From Geodermatophilaceae bacterium NBWT11 (GTDB lineage Bacteria > Actinomycetota > Actinomycetes > Mycobacteriales > Geodermatophilaceae): a stretch of 64,000 nt of DNA. Shown here piece after piece: positions 7,663 through 15,760 of the stretch. A model generated the notes under the pieces. It ran no database searches, was not told the DNA's origin, and worked only from the letters and a program-made list of their open reading frames with translations. The stretch's first letter is position 1; every line of letters starts with the position of its first letter. The position numbers and the translations under genes are program-made. The stretch lies in NCBI GenBank assembly GCA_014218215.1, contig CP043652.1, positions 2,170,001-2,234,000 on the forward strand. Reading direction: 5' to 3'.

Positions 7663-9042
7663 GTGGCGACGACGAAGACCGGCCTCCAGAGGGACCCCAC
7701 CGACCCGAACGCGCTGCCGCCGTGGTCGGTGGCCGTGCCGCTGGGCCTGCAGCACGTGCTGGCCATGTTCACCTCGAACCTGACCCCGGCGATCCTGCTG
7801 GCCGGGGTCGTCGGCGCCACCACCGGCGAGGCCACCCTGCTGGTGCAGGCGGCACTGCTGTGCGCCGGGCTGGCCACCCTGCTGCAGACCGTGGGCATCG
7901 GCCCGGTCGGCAGCCGGCTGCCGCTGATGATGGGCGCCGGGTTCGCCTTCATCGCCGTCGCGGTGCCCCTGGCGGCGGACTACGGGCTGTCCGCGGTGCT
8001 CGGCGGCGTGCTGGTCACCGCCGTGGTCCAGGTGCTCATCGGGTTGAACATCCACCGGGTCGCCCAGTTCTTCCCGCCGGTGGTGACCGGCACGATCATC
8101 CTGGTCATCGGGCTGGGTCTGCTGCCCAGCGGCGTGAACCTGGCCGCCGGCGGCATCGGCTCCCCGGACTTCGGTTCGCCGGCGAACCTGGCGGTCGCCG
8201 CCGTCGTGCTGGTGCTCACCGTGGTGCTCAACCAGTTCGGCCGCGGGCTGCTGTCCAGCGCCGCGGTGCTCATCGCCGTCCTCGTCGGGTACGTGGTCGC
8301 GATCCCGTTCGGGCTGCTCGACCTCTCCGGGGTGGGTGACGAGCCGCTGGTCGCCGTCCCCACGCCGTTCGAGTTCGGGGTGAGCTTCCCGCTGGTCGCG
8401 GTGCTGTCCATGGCGGTGGTCGGGGTGGTCAACATGGTCGACTCGGTGGGCACAGTGCACGCGGTCACCGAGGGCGGCGCGGGCCGGCCGGCGACGACGA
8501 GGGAGCTGCGCGGCGGGATCCTCGCCGAGGGCGGCAGCGCGGTGCTGGGCGGGGTGTTCGGTGCCCTGCCGACCACGATGTTCAGCCAGAACATCGGCCT
8601 GGTCGCGCTCACCAAGCAGATGAGCCGGCACGTGGTGACCATCGGCGCGGTCGTGCTGGTGCTGCTCTCGCTGCTGCCCCAGGTCGCCGCGGTGCTCGCC
8701 GCCATCCCGCCGGCAGTGCTGGGCGGGGGCGTCCTGGTGCTCTTCGGGATGGTCTGCGCCATCGGCGTGCAGCTGCTGAGCAAGGACGGGCTCACCACCC
8801 GCTCGCTGCTCGTCGTGGCGATGTCGCTGGCCCTGGGACGCGGCATCGCCTCGGCCCCGGACGCCCTGGACCGGGTCACCGGTGAGTGGGGTGCGCTCTT
8901 CGACTCCGGGATCGTGGTCGCGGCGGTGGTCGCCGTCGTCCTCAACCTGGTGCTGCCCGGCCGCACCCGCGCCCCGCTCGCGCCCGAGGTGCTCGTCGAG
9001 GGCGCCGCCGACGCCGAGGCCGACCGGCGCCGCGAGGACTGA
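7663..9042 (+). CDS. Uracil-xanthine permease family (NCS2) transporter
   Basis: A 459-residue polytopic membrane protein with about fourteen hydrophobic segments, the number expected for nucleobase:cation symporter-2 proteins. The N terminus runs LPPWSVAVPLGLQHVLAMF (the conserved QHVLAMF), followed by PLMMGAGFAF and the NCS2 signature region FPPVVTGTIILVIGL. The TTMFSQNIGLVALT stretch in the second half is also diagnostic. NCS2 members take up uracil, xanthine, urate or related bases with protons; which one is not resolved, though the window encodes urate degradation 31 kb away. The GTG at 7663 has a good GGGGGAG ribosome site seven bases upstream. It follows the RT gene by 80 bases. Confidence 0.9.
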   Translation: MATTKTGLQRDPTDPNALPPWSVAVPLGLQHVLAMFTSNLTPAILLAGVVGATTGEATLLVQAALLCAGLATLLQTVGIGPVGSRLPLMMGAGFAFIAVAVPLAADYGLSAVLGGVLVTAVVQVLIGLNIHRVAQFFPPVVTGTIILVIGLGLLPSGVNLAAGGIGSPDFGSPANLAVAAVVLVLTVVLNQFGRGLLSSAAVLIAVLVGYVVAIPFGLLDLSGVGDEPLVAVPTPFEFGVSFPLVAVLSMAVVGVVNMVDSVGTVHAVTEGGAGRPATTRELRGGILAEGGSAVLGGVFGALPTTMFSQNIGLVALTKQMSRHVVTIGAVVLVLLSLLPQVAAVLAAIPPAVLGGGVLVLFGMVCAIGVQLLSKDGLTTRSLLVVAMSLALGRGIASAPDALDRVTGEWGALFDSGIVVAAVVAVVLNLVLPGRTRAPLAPEVLVEGAADAEADRRRED

Positions 9043-9075
9043 GCCGCACAGCCGCGCGCTCTACGCTGCGCGGCG

Positions 9076-9762
9076 ATGGCGAAGACCGGGCTCCTCGAGG
9101 TGCGTGACCTGTCGGTCGGCTACGGCGGGGAGCCGGTCTGCGCACCGGTCACCCTCAGCGTGCAGGCCGGGACGGCGGTCGGGGTGATCGGCCCCAACGG
9201 CGCGGGCAAGTCCACCGTGCTGCAGACCCTGGTCGGGCTGCTCCCGGCGATCGCCGGCACCGTCGAGCTCGAGGGCCGCCCGGTGGACGAACGGGAGGCG
9301 GTGTTCCGGCGCTCGGTGGCCACCGTGCTCGACGACGACGCCTTCTTCCCCTCGCTCACCGGCGCCGAGCACCTGCTGCTCACCGCCCGCGGGCACGGGG
9401 TCACCGACGCCGAGCAGGTGGTCACCGACGAGATCGCCGAGTTCGGCCTCGAGGAGCGCGCGCACGCGCTGCCCTCGGCGCTGTCCTCGGGTCAGCGGCG
9501 CCGGCTCGCGCTGGCGGCGGCCTTCGTCCGGCCGGCCCGGTTGCTGGTGCTCGACGAGCCCGAGCGCCGCCTCGACGCCCAGATGCGCCGCCGGCTGGCC
9601 GCCCGGCTGGCCGAGGACGTCGCCGACGGGCTGACCGTGGTGTTCGCCAGCCACGACCCGGAGTTCCTGTCCACCGTGGCCCGCCGGGTGCTCGTGGTGG
9701 ACGACGAGGAGTGCACCGTGGTCTCCCCGAAGGCCGCCGTCGCGGCGCTGCGCGAGGGGTGA
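9076..9762 (+). CDS. ABC transporter ATP-binding protein
   Basis: A 228-residue ABC ATPase with Walker A GPNGAGKST, signature LSSGQRRRLAL, Walker B LLVLDEP and the switch His in FASHDPEF. The Q-loop region is short (VATVLDDDAFFPSLTG), as in many drug- or peptide-exporter ATPases. It overlaps the following membrane-protein gene by GTGA, so the two form one export system in which this subunit supplies ATP hydrolysis on the cytoplasmic side. TACGCT eight bases before the ATG and no Shine-Dalgarno suggest a leaderless transcript starting here, separate from the permease gene 33 bases upstream. The cargo is unknown. Confidence 0.93.
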   Translation: MAKTGLLEVRDLSVGYGGEPVCAPVTLSVQAGTAVGVIGPNGAGKSTVLQTLVGLLPAIAGTVELEGRPVDEREAVFRRSVATVLDDDAFFPSLTGAEHLLLTARGHGVTDAEQVVTDEIAEFGLEERAHALPSALSSGQRRRLALAAAFVRPARLLVLDEPERRLDAQMRRRLAARLAEDVADGLTVVFASHDPEFLSTVARRVLVVDDEECTVVSPKAAVAALREG

Positions 9763-11282
9763 ACGCCGACCCGACGCTCGAGCTCAGCGGGGCAGGCGTC
9801 CGCAGGTACACCCGGCAGGCCACCGCCACCCGGGCCGACACGAGCTGGCTGACCCTCGGCGGGGACGTGCTGTCCTGGCTGACCACCGCCGGGGTCGTCG
9901 TCGCCGTCCTGGGCGGGGCGTTCTCCGCGTTGCGCGAGCGGATCGCGGCCCGTCCGGAGACCGGGACGACGGTCCTGCCCGGCGAGCTGACCGCCGTCGT
10001 CGCCGCCGTGCTGGTCACCGCGGGGGTGGTCGCGCTGTTGTCCCGGCTCGGCCCGGTCAGTGCGACCCCGGCCACCGCGGCCTGGTGGCTCCCCCTCCCG
10101 GCCGGACGGCGCGGCCTGCTGCGCGGTGAGCTCCGCCGGGTCGGCCTGGTCGCCGTGGTGGCCGCGGTCGTGGTCGCCCTGCCGGTCGTGCTCGCCGCCC
10201 CGGCCGCGCCCACGGTCGCCGAGGTCGCGGCCACCGTCGCCGGTGCGGCCCTGCTGGCCCTGGCGGTGGTCGGCGCCCTGGTGGTGCTGCAGGCCGCCGG
10301 CCGCACCGGGTGGGTCGCCCCGGTCGCCGGGTCGCTGGCCACCGTGGTCGTCGTCGTCCCCGCGCTGCTGGGCACGGTCGCCGGGTCGTGGGCGTGGGAG
10401 CCCAGCGCCCCCCACCTGCCGGTGCCGGTGCTGCTCGGGGTGCCCGCGGTGCTGGCCGTGGCCGGGCTGGTCGCCGCCGACCGGGTCAGCGACCGGCTCG
10501 CCGCCGGCGCCCTGCGCGAGCGGGGGACGGCGGTGTTCGTGGCCTCGGCGTCCGCCTTGTCGCTGGACACCCGGGAGCTGGGCCGCGCGCTGGGCACCCC
10601 GGTGCACCCGCCGCGGCGCACCCGCTCGTGGAGCTGGGTGCGCGAGCCGTGGCAGGCCGTCGTCGCCGCCGACCTGGCCGTGTTCTCCCGCTCCCCGTGG
10701 CGCTGGGGGCAGCTGGCCATCGGGGCCGCGCTGCCGGTGCTGGCCGCCCGCACCCGCGGGCTGGGCGAGGTGCCCGCGCTGGTGGCGGTGGCCGTCGTCC
10801 TGGGCTGGTCGCTGGCCGCGGTCGCGCTGGGGGAGCCCAGCCGCCGGGCGCACGGCGCCCCGGCGGGCGACCGCTCGCTGCCGCTGGACGCCCGGGACGT
10901 CGTCCGCTCGCGTGCCGTCGTCCCGCTGGTCGGCCTGGTCGTGGTCTGCGGGGTGTCGCTGGGGCTGACCGGGCTCGGCTGGGAGTGGGTGCTGCTCGGC
11001 GTGGCGACCGCCCCGGCCTGGGCGGGCGCCGCGGTGCGCGGGGGCTACCGGCCGGAGCTGGACTGGTCGGGGCCCGTGCTGTCCTCGCCGATGGGCGCGG
11101 TGCCCACCGGTGTCGGGGCCACGCTGGTGCGCGGGTTGGACCTCGGGGTGCTCGGCACGGTGCCGCTGGTCGTGGCGCTGCTGCTGGGTGAGGTGCCACA
11201 GCTGCTGCTCGGGATCGCCGTCGCCTGGTCGGTGGGGCTCGGGCTGGTCTCCGTGGAGACGGCGCGCCGCTCGAAGGAGTGA
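9759..11282 (+). CDS. DUF6297 family ABC transporter permease
   Basis: A 507-residue membrane protein with roughly twelve hydrophobic segments rich in Val, Ala and Leu, and a cytoplasmic loop with the conserved-looking SVSATPATAAWWLPLPAGR-like stretch near residue 100. This composition, length and position downstream of a single ABC ATPase fit the DUF6297 permease family of actinomycetes, the presumed membrane partner of an exporter. The GTG at 9759 shares its last two bases with the TGA of the ATPase gene, so translation is coupled. No signal peptide or solute-binding protein is encoded nearby, which argues for export rather than import. The family name is a recognition by layout and neighbour rather than by a catalytic motif. 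Confidence 0.75.
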   Translation: MNADPTLELSGAGVRRYTRQATATRADTSWLTLGGDVLSWLTTAGVVVAVLGGAFSALRERIAARPETGTTVLPGELTAVVAAVLVTAGVVALLSRLGPVSATPATAAWWLPLPAGRRGLLRGELRRVGLVAVVAAVVVALPVVLAAPAAPTVAEVAATVAGAALLALAVVGALVVLQAAGRTGWVAPVAGSLATVVVVVPALLGTVAGSWAWEPSAPHLPVPVLLGVPAVLAVAGLVAADRVSDRLAAGALRERGTAVFVASASALSLDTRELGRALGTPVHPPRRTRSWSWVREPWQAVVAADLAVFSRSPWRWGQLAIGAALPVLAARTRGLGEVPALVAVAVVLGWSLAAVALGEPSRRAHGAPAGDRSLPLDARDVVRSRAVVPLVGLVVVCGVSLGLTGLGWEWVLLGVATAPAWAGAAVRGGYRPELDWSGPVLSSPMGAVPTGVGATLVRGLDLGVLGTVPLVVALLLGEVPQLLLGIAVAWSVGLGLVSVETARRSKE

Positions 11283-11346
11283 TCACGACGCGCTGACCTG
11301 CGGTTCCTGTGGGAGGGTGCGGATCCGTCCGACGAGGGGAACGCAC

Positions 11347-11814
11347 GTGTCACTGGGGTCCTGGTACGTCAGCCGCGGTCGGATCGACCGGCGCACCTAC
11401 TGGTTGCGGTACTTCCTGCCGGTGTTCGTGGTGCTCGTCGTCGTCGCGGCGGTCGTGTTCGCGCTCTTCGGCGAACAGACGGCGCCGGGGACCGTGTCGG
11501 TCACCGGCGGGCCGGCCTTCCTGCTCTTCGCCGTCTACCTGGCGGTGCTCACCCCGGCCCTGACCTCGGCCCGCAGCCGGCTGCACGACACCGGCCGCTC
11601 CGGGTGGTGGCTGCTGATCGGCTTCCTGCCGCTGGTCGGTGCGATCGTGCTGCTGGTCTTCTACTGCCTGCCCGGCGACCCGGGCCCCAACCGGTACGGC
11701 CCGCCCACGGGCGCCCTGCAGCAGCAGCCCGGGTGGGCGCCCCAGCAGCAGTACGGCCAGCCCCCGCAGGGCTACGGGCAGCAGCCCCCGCAGGGGTACG
11801 GCCAGCAGCCCTGA
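11347..11814 (+). CDS. DUF805 membrane protein with Gln/Pro/Gly-rich tail
   Basis: A 155-residue protein. Residues 1-105 are a DUF805 domain: the start SWYVSRGRIDRRTYWLRYF and the segment SRLHDTGRSGWWLLIGFLP are diagnostic, with about four membrane helices. Residues 110-155 form a low-complexity tail with repeated QPPQGYGQQ units, probably disordered and facing the cytoplasm. DUF805 proteins are inner-membrane proteins of unknown function. The GTG at 11347 has GAGGGG as ribosome site eight bases upstream. It converges on the aquaporin gene. The glutamine-rich repeat is unusual in such a GC-rich genome but common in actinomycete membrane proteins with proline/glutamine tails. Confidence 0.88.
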   Translation: MSLGSWYVSRGRIDRRTYWLRYFLPVFVVLVVVAAVVFALFGEQTAPGTVSVTGGPAFLLFAVYLAVLTPALTSARSRLHDTGRSGWWLLIGFLPLVGAIVLLVFYCLPGDPGPNRYGPPTGALQQQPGWAPQQQYGQPPQGYGQQPPQGYGQQP

Positions 11815-11827
11815 CGGACGGCGGCGG

Positions 11828-12589
11828 TCAGCTCCCGGCGCGGGTGGTCGGGTCCGGGGTGTCCTGCGAGGCGGCGTCGGAGTCCGAGCCGCGGAGCACG
11901 CGGTAGACCAGCGCACCGAGCACGCCGCCGACCAGCGGGACGACGATGAAGACCCACAGCTGCTCGAGGGCGGTGCCCCCGGTCAGCACGGCCGGGCCGA
12001 AGCTGCGGGCCGGGTTGACCGAGGTGCCGTCGACCGGGATCGCGACCAGGTGCGCGACGACGAGGGTGAAGCCGATCGGGAGCCCGGCGACGGCGGCGTT
12101 CGACTGCCGCGCGGTGGCCGACAGGACGACCAGGACCAGCAGCGCGGTCAGCACCAGCTCGACCACGATCGCCGAGGACAGTCCGTAGCCACCGGTCGAG
12201 GCCGCGCCCCAGCCGTTGGCGCCCAGGCCGTCGGTGGACAGGTCGAACGAGGGGTCACCGGAGCGGAACGCCAGCACCACGCCGGCGCCGGCCAGACCGC
12301 CGAGCAGCTGGGCCACGACGTAGACCCCGGCCGCGGCCGGCTCGATGCGCCGGGCGACGAGCAGGCCCAGGGTCACCGCCGGGTTGACGTGGCAGCCCGA
12401 CACCGGTCCCAGCGTGTACGCGAGCACCAGCAGGGCGAGGCCGAAGGCCATCGCGATGCCGAGCGTGCCGGTGTCGGGGGCGGCGACGGCCGTGCCGACG
12501 CCGGCGATGACGAGCAGGGCGGTGCCGAGGAACTCGGCGAACCCGCGGATCGGCAGCGCCGGCTGGGACGGGGCGGTGGTGGTGCTCAT
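11828..12589 (-). CDS. MIP-family aquaporin (water/glycerol channel)
   Basis: A 253-residue channel with six membrane helices and the two half-helix signatures HVNPAVTLG and SVNPARSFG, both with intact NPA boxes. The selectivity-filter neighbourhood (HLVAIPVDGTSVNPARSFG with His in helix 5) resembles AqpZ-type water channels more than glycerol facilitators, which usually carry an inserted loop and Asp after the second NPA; here Arg-Ser follows. The ATG at 12589 has GGAAGG six bases upstream. A 103-base leader separates it from the zinc-finger/Asp23 gene and holds a GACGCGCC/GGCGCGTC hairpin (12616-12635). It may serve osmotic adjustment, alongside the general-stress genes nearby. Confidence 0.9.
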   Translation of the reverse strand: MSTTTAPSQPALPIRGFAEFLGTALLVIAGVGTAVAAPDTGTLGIAMAFGLALLVLAYTLGPVSGCHVNPAVTLGLLVARRIEPAAAGVYVVAQLLGGLAGAGVVLAFRSGDPSFDLSTDGLGANGWGAASTGGYGLSSAIVVELVLTALLVLVVLSATARQSNAAVAGLPIGFTLVVAHLVAIPVDGTSVNPARSFGPAVLTGGTALEQLWVFIVVPLVGGVLGALVYRVLRGSDSDAASQDTPDPTTRAGS

Positions 12590-12615
12590 GGGGACCTTCC
12601 CGGAGTCGTGGGGAC

Positions 12616-12635
12616 GACGCGCCTCAGGGCGCGTC
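12616..12635 (-). terminator. Hairpin between Asp23-like gene and aquaporin gene
   Basis: Perfect 8-bp arms GACGCGCC and GGCGCGTC around a TCAG loop, 58 bases downstream of the stop of the 12693-13289 gene and 27 bases upstream of the aquaporin ATG. No T-run follows, as is usual in this genome. It could be a terminator for the sigma/Asp23 operon or a leader structure of the aquaporin message. Confidence 0.4.
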
Positions 12636-12692
12636 CGGGGGGTCAGACGGGGCGCGGCGGCGATCCTCACGCGCTGTCCGGTGTGAACCGGC

Positions 12693-13289
12693 TCACCGAC
12701 CACCGGCGACGTCGGCCACGTGCACGTCGACCTGCAGGGCAGTCAGCCCGGTGAACACCCGGACGTGCCGGGCGACCAGCCGGCGGACCCGGTCCACCAG
12801 GGGCGGGATGGGCACCCCGGCGTCGACGGTGACGGTGAGGACGACGACCACCGGCGGGTGGTCGCCGTCCCGGCGCCCGTGGTCGGGCCCGTCGGAGGGC
12901 AGGGCACCGCCCGGCAGGACCCGGCCGGTCACCGTGTGCACCCCGGCGACGCCGGCGGCGGCCCGGCGGGCGACCACGGCCACCACCCAGGCCCCGATCC
13001 GGGTGCGCCCGGTCCGGTCGGCGACCACGGCGTGCCAGCCGTGGACGGCGTGCGTGGCCACCCGCTCCATGACGCTGGCGTCCAGCGTGCGGGGAGTCGG
13101 CGGCGTCTCGTCGAGGGCGTCCAGCGGGGCCCAGGCGGTGGCGAGCTCCGCCAGCGCCGGCCCGCAGAACGGGCAGGTGCGCTGGTGCTCGAGGGTCCCG
13201 GCGTCGGGGACGACGCCGTCGGCGACCTGCTCCAGGAGTGCCTCGACGTCGGCCCCGCAGGGCAGCCGCGGGGTCGGGGGTGCGCTCAC
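12693..13289 (-). CDS. Zinc-finger anti-sigma-like protein fused to Asp23/Gls24-type domain
   Basis: A 198-residue soluble protein in two parts. Residues 1-45 hold a zinc-binding anti-sigma (ZAS)-like motif, with the H-x3-C-x2-C spacing of HQRTCPFC after an upstream Cys (LPCGADVEALL). Residues about 70-195 look like an alkaline-shock Asp23/Gls24 domain: an opening ERVATHAVHGW and the repeated hydrophobic strands ending TGLTALQVDVHVADV. It starts four bases after the stop of the ECF sigma gene and is surely co-transcribed, which makes an anti-sigma role plausible. No membrane helix is present, so it would act in the cytosol, unlike most Asp23-linked envelope-stress complexes. The Asp23 assignment rests on pattern only. 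Confidence 0.75.
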   Translation of the reverse strand: MSAPPTPRLPCGADVEALLEQVADGVVPDAGTLEHQRTCPFCGPALAELATAWAPLDALDETPPTPRTLDASVMERVATHAVHGWHAVVADRTGRTRIGAWVVAVVARRAAAGVAGVHTVTGRVLPGGALPSDGPDHGRRDGDHPPVVVVLTVTVDAGVPIPPLVDRVRRLVARHVRVFTGLTALQVDVHVADVAGGR

Positions 13290-13293
13290 CGGG

Positions 13294-14130
13294 TCACCGC
13301 CAGTCCGCCATCGCGGTCACCAGGGCCCGGCGGGCCCGGTGCAGCCGGCCGCGCACGGTGGGTTCGGTGAGCTCCAGGACGTCGGCGACCTCGGCGTAGG
13401 ACAACCCCTCGAACTGGTGCAGCACCAGGGGGGCGCGCTGGTCGAAGGGCAGGGCGAGGACGGCGGCGCGCAGCGCGGCGGTGCGGGCCCGCCGCTCGAC
13501 GACGCGGTCGGGCTGCTCGGAGACCGGCACCGGCTCCTCGCCGGTGAGCGGGACCGTCCGGCGCGGCCGGCTGAGCAGGGTCAGCGCCTGGTTGGTGACG
13601 ATGCGGTGCAGCCAGGTGCTGAACGCCGACCGGCCGGCGAAGTCCGGCAACCCGCGCCAGGCCGAGACCAGCGCCTCCTGGGCGACGTCCTCGGCCAGTG
13701 CCCGGTCGCCGACCAGTCGGTAGGCCAGCCGGTAGGCCCGGTCGCGGTGCCGCTCGACGAGCAGGCCGAACGCCTCGACCGAGCCGCGGGCGGCCTGCTG
13801 GACCAGGTAGTCGTCGGGCAGCCCCGCCCCGTCGAGGAACCCCGCGTCCAACCGGGCGGGGACCGGCCGAGGGTCGTCGTGCTCGATCTGCGGGGCGGCC
13901 GAGGTCGTGGGGTCCGCGGCCGGTTGCGGCCGGGCCGGGCTGTCGGACAGCGGGAGGCCGACGGGGGGAGCGGGCAGGTCCAGTGGCGCGACGTCGTCCG
14001 CGGTCTCCGGGGTGGCCAACGGGCCGGTGAGGTGGTCGGCGAGGACCTCCCGGGCGGCTGCCGGGTCCGCCACCGCGCCCGACGGCTCCACCGGACCGCG
14101 CAGGGCGGTCTCGCGGGCGGGGTGGGTCAC
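13294..14130 (-). CDS. ECF RNA polymerase sigma factor with long N-terminal extension
   Basis: A 278-residue protein. The sigma fold is confined to residues about 105-278: region 2 (FGLLVERHRDRAYRLAYRLV then DVAQEALVSAWRGL and FSTWLHRIVTNQAL) and region 4 (LPFDQRAPLVLHQFEGLSYAEVADVL, RGRLHRARRAL). The first 105 residues are Pro/Ala/Asp-rich, predicted disordered and unusual for ECF factors, which are normally near 180-200 residues; a start further downstream cannot be excluded. The adjacent zinc-finger/Asp23 gene is the likely anti-sigma partner. The GTG start at 14130 lies divergent from csbD, with 255 bases between them. Confidence 0.88.
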   Translation of the reverse strand: MTHPARETALRGPVEPSGAVADPAAAREVLADHLTGPLATPETADDVAPLDLPAPPVGLPLSDSPARPQPAADPTTSAAPQIEHDDPRPVPARLDAGFLDGAGLPDDYLVQQAARGSVEAFGLLVERHRDRAYRLAYRLVGDRALAEDVAQEALVSAWRGLPDFAGRSAFSTWLHRIVTNQALTLLSRPRRTVPLTGEEPVPVSEQPDRVVERRARTAALRAAVLALPFDQRAPLVLHQFEGLSYAEVADVLELTEPTVRGRLHRARRALVTAMADWR

Positions 14131-14385
14131 GGCGGTGGGTCCTCGTCGGTCGTGGGTGGGGCACGCTCCAGCGCACTGCGGAACTCGTTCGTCCGTTAGG
14201 GCCTGTCCGGATTGCCCACGTCGGATGTCGTGTCGTGCCCTACCCGGTGGTGGACAACCGAGCGTACGAGACCAGTGATGCAGCTCACTTGATCGAGACG
14301 TGAGGATGCGGCGGCGTCCCCGTCTGAAGGGGTGTCAGCACGTCACGCCCGGCACCGTCCGGGCCACACCCTGAAGGAGATCCCC

Positions 14386-14556
14386 ATGAGCGGCATCGAC
14401 AAGATCAAGAACGCTGCGGAAGAGGCCCTGGGCAAGGCCAAGGAGGCCGTCGGCGGCGCGACCGACAACGAGGAGCTGCAGGCCGAGGGTCAGAAGGACC
14501 AGGCCTCGGCGAACACCAAGCAGGCCGGCGAGAACGTCAAGGACGTCTTCAAGTAG
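14386..14556 (+). CDS. CsbD-family stress protein
   Basis: A 56-residue, highly charged helical protein: MSGIDKIKNAAEEALGKAKE followed by AVGGATDNEELQAEGQKDQA, the standard CsbD pattern. CsbD proteins are abundant under general stress and often depend on alternative sigma factors; their molecular role is unknown. An excellent GAAGGAGA ribosome site lies six bases before the ATG. Lysine and AAG codons make this gene visibly less GC-rich than its neighbours, typical of highly expressed small genes here. The 255-base spacer upstream (14131-14385) shows nothing but presumed promoters for this gene and the divergent sigma factor. A strong terminator follows at 14582-14617. Confidence 0.93.
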   Translation: MSGIDKIKNAAEEALGKAKEAVGGATDNEELQAEGQKDQASANTKQAGENVKDVFK

Positions 14557-14581
14557 GTCGTCCCCGGGGTCTCCGACCCCT

Positions 14582-14617
14582 GCCCGGCCCGGGCGCCAGC
14601 ACGCGCCCGGGCCGGGC
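14582..14617 (+). terminator. Strong GC hairpin after csbD-like gene
   Basis: Perfect 14-bp arms GCCCGGCCCGGGCG (14582-14595) and CGCCCGGGCCGGGC (14604-14617) with an eight-base loop, 26 bases after the CsbD stop. There is no U-tract. Position and strength make it the likely transcription terminator separating this gene from the STAS gene. Confidence 0.7.
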
Positions 14618-14663
14618 CGCCCCACCCACCCACCGAACGAGCGAGAGCGAGCACCGCACCCCG

Positions 14664-14993
14664 ATGGCCGTCCACCGCACCGTCCGCGTGCAGCACAGCG
14701 CGACGCACCCCGACCGGGGGGCCATCACCCTCGACGGGGACACCCTGACCCTGGTCGGCGAGGTCGACCACGGGCTGGTCGCCCGGTGGACCGCCGAGGC
14801 GCCCGCCGACGTCACCGCGACGACGGTCGACGCCCGCGCCGTCACCTTCCTGGGCAGCGCCGGACTGGCCCTGCTCGCCGGGCTCGCCCGGGCGACGCCG
14901 TCCCGGGTGGTGCTCCTGACCGAGCAGCGGGTGGTCACCCGCCCCCTGACCGTGACCGGCCTCGACGCGCTGTTCGAGATCCGCCCCGGCTGA
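14664..14993 (+). CDS. STAS-domain anti-sigma factor antagonist
   Basis: A 109-residue single STAS domain: LTLVGEVDHGLVARWTAE (strand-helix opening), then TVDARAVTFLGSAGLALLAGL, which contains the conserved D-x4-FLGSAGL loop with the phosphorylatable Ser. Such proteins are unphosphorylated when active and bind RsbW-type kinases to free a sigma factor. Compatible kinase (4927-5343 and 43662-44663) and phosphatase (2321-4924) genes occur in this window but not adjacent, so pairing is a guess. The ATG at 14664 lacks a strong ribosome site. It converges with the EcfT gene, with five bases between stops. Confidence 0.88.
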   Translation: MAVHRTVRVQHSATHPDRGAITLDGDTLTLVGEVDHGLVARWTAEAPADVTATTVDARAVTFLGSAGLALLAGLARATPSRVVLLTEQRVVTRPLTVTGLDALFEIRPG

Positions 14994-14998
14994 GCCGC

Positions 14999-15760
14999 TC
15001 AGCCCCCGACGAACACCGGGTCCCACGCCCCGGCCAGCACGCTGGCGGTCACCGCGACCGCGCAGACGGCGACGGTGGCCAGCACGAACCAGCCGTCGCG
15101 GGCGTGCAGCACCGATCCCCGCGCGTTGGTGCGCACCACGCCGGAGTCGAACCCCCGCGCGTCCATCGCCGTGGCCAGCCGCGACGCCCGCCGCACCGCC
15201 CCGACCAGCAGGGTGAACCCGATCCCGGCCAGCAGCCGCACCCGGGCGACCGGGTCGCGGCCGGCCTCCACGCCCCGCGTCCGCCGGGCCAGTCGCACCG
15301 ACTCGAACTCGGCCACCAGCAGCGGCACCAGCCGCAGCGCGGCCAGCGCGCCGACGGCGAACCGGGCCGGGAAGCGCCAGTGCACGGTGAGCGCGTCGGC
15401 CAGCCGCACCGGGTCGGTCGAGGCCACCAGGAACACCCCGGGCAGCGCCAGCCCGACCACCCGCAGCGCCAGGCCGAGTGCCGACACCGCCCCAGACTCC
15501 CCGAGCCACAGGTTCACCAGTCCGACGCTCGTCGCCCCCACCAGCAGCGGCCAGGTGCGCAGCCACACCGTGCGCGGGTGGGTGAGCCCGGCGGCGGGGA
15601 AGAGGCACAGCTCCACCGCGACGACGACGGCCGGTGTCACCACGTCCAGGCTGGTCAGCAGCACCAGCGTGACGACGACGATCGCGGTCAGCTGGGCGAC
15701 CGGGTTGATCCGGGACAGCGGCACGTCCGGCGTCGGCCCCAGGGCCAGGGACGCCGTCAC
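14999..15760 (-). CDS. ykoC: Energy-coupling factor transmembrane protein (EcfT/YkoC-type)
   Basis: A 253-residue membrane protein with about five helices and the cytoplasmic coupling signature of EcfT proteins: the Arg-rich stretch VRLARRTRGVEAG followed by the second A-x-x-A/R motif ATAMDARGFDSG. It couples ATP hydrolysis in the fused YkoD-like ATPase to the S component. The GTG at 15760 overlaps the TGA of the ATPase gene (GTGA). With the two genes upstream it forms an ykoE-ykoD-ykoC operon behind a TPP riboswitch, so the transported vitamin is thiamine or its hydroxymethylpyrimidine precursor. The last gene of that operon. Confidence 0.88.
   Translation of the reverse strand: MTASLALGPTPDVPLSRINPVAQLTAIVVVTLVLLTSLDVVTPAVVVAVELCLFPAAGLTHPRTVWLRTWPLLVGATSVGLVNLWLGESGAVSALGLALRVVGLALPGVFLVASTDPVRLADALTVHWRFPARFAVGALAALRLVPLLVAEFESVRLARRTRGVEAGRDPVARVRLLAGIGFTLLVGAVRRASRLATAMDARGFDSGVVRTNARGSVLHARDGWFVLATVAVCAVAVTASVLAGAWDPVFVGG

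Noticed and set aside
11700-11814. Short tandem repeat as a CRISPR or VNTR locus
   Set aside because: The repeated CAGCCCCCGCAGGGCTACGG-type units lie in frame in the DUF805 tail and encode Gln/Pro/Gly repeats; there are no spacers.
14131-14385. Missed gene in the longest gene-free spacer
   Set aside because: No frame longer than about 40 codons with a start and plausible codon use; it is best read as the divergent promoter region of the sigma factor and CsbD genes.
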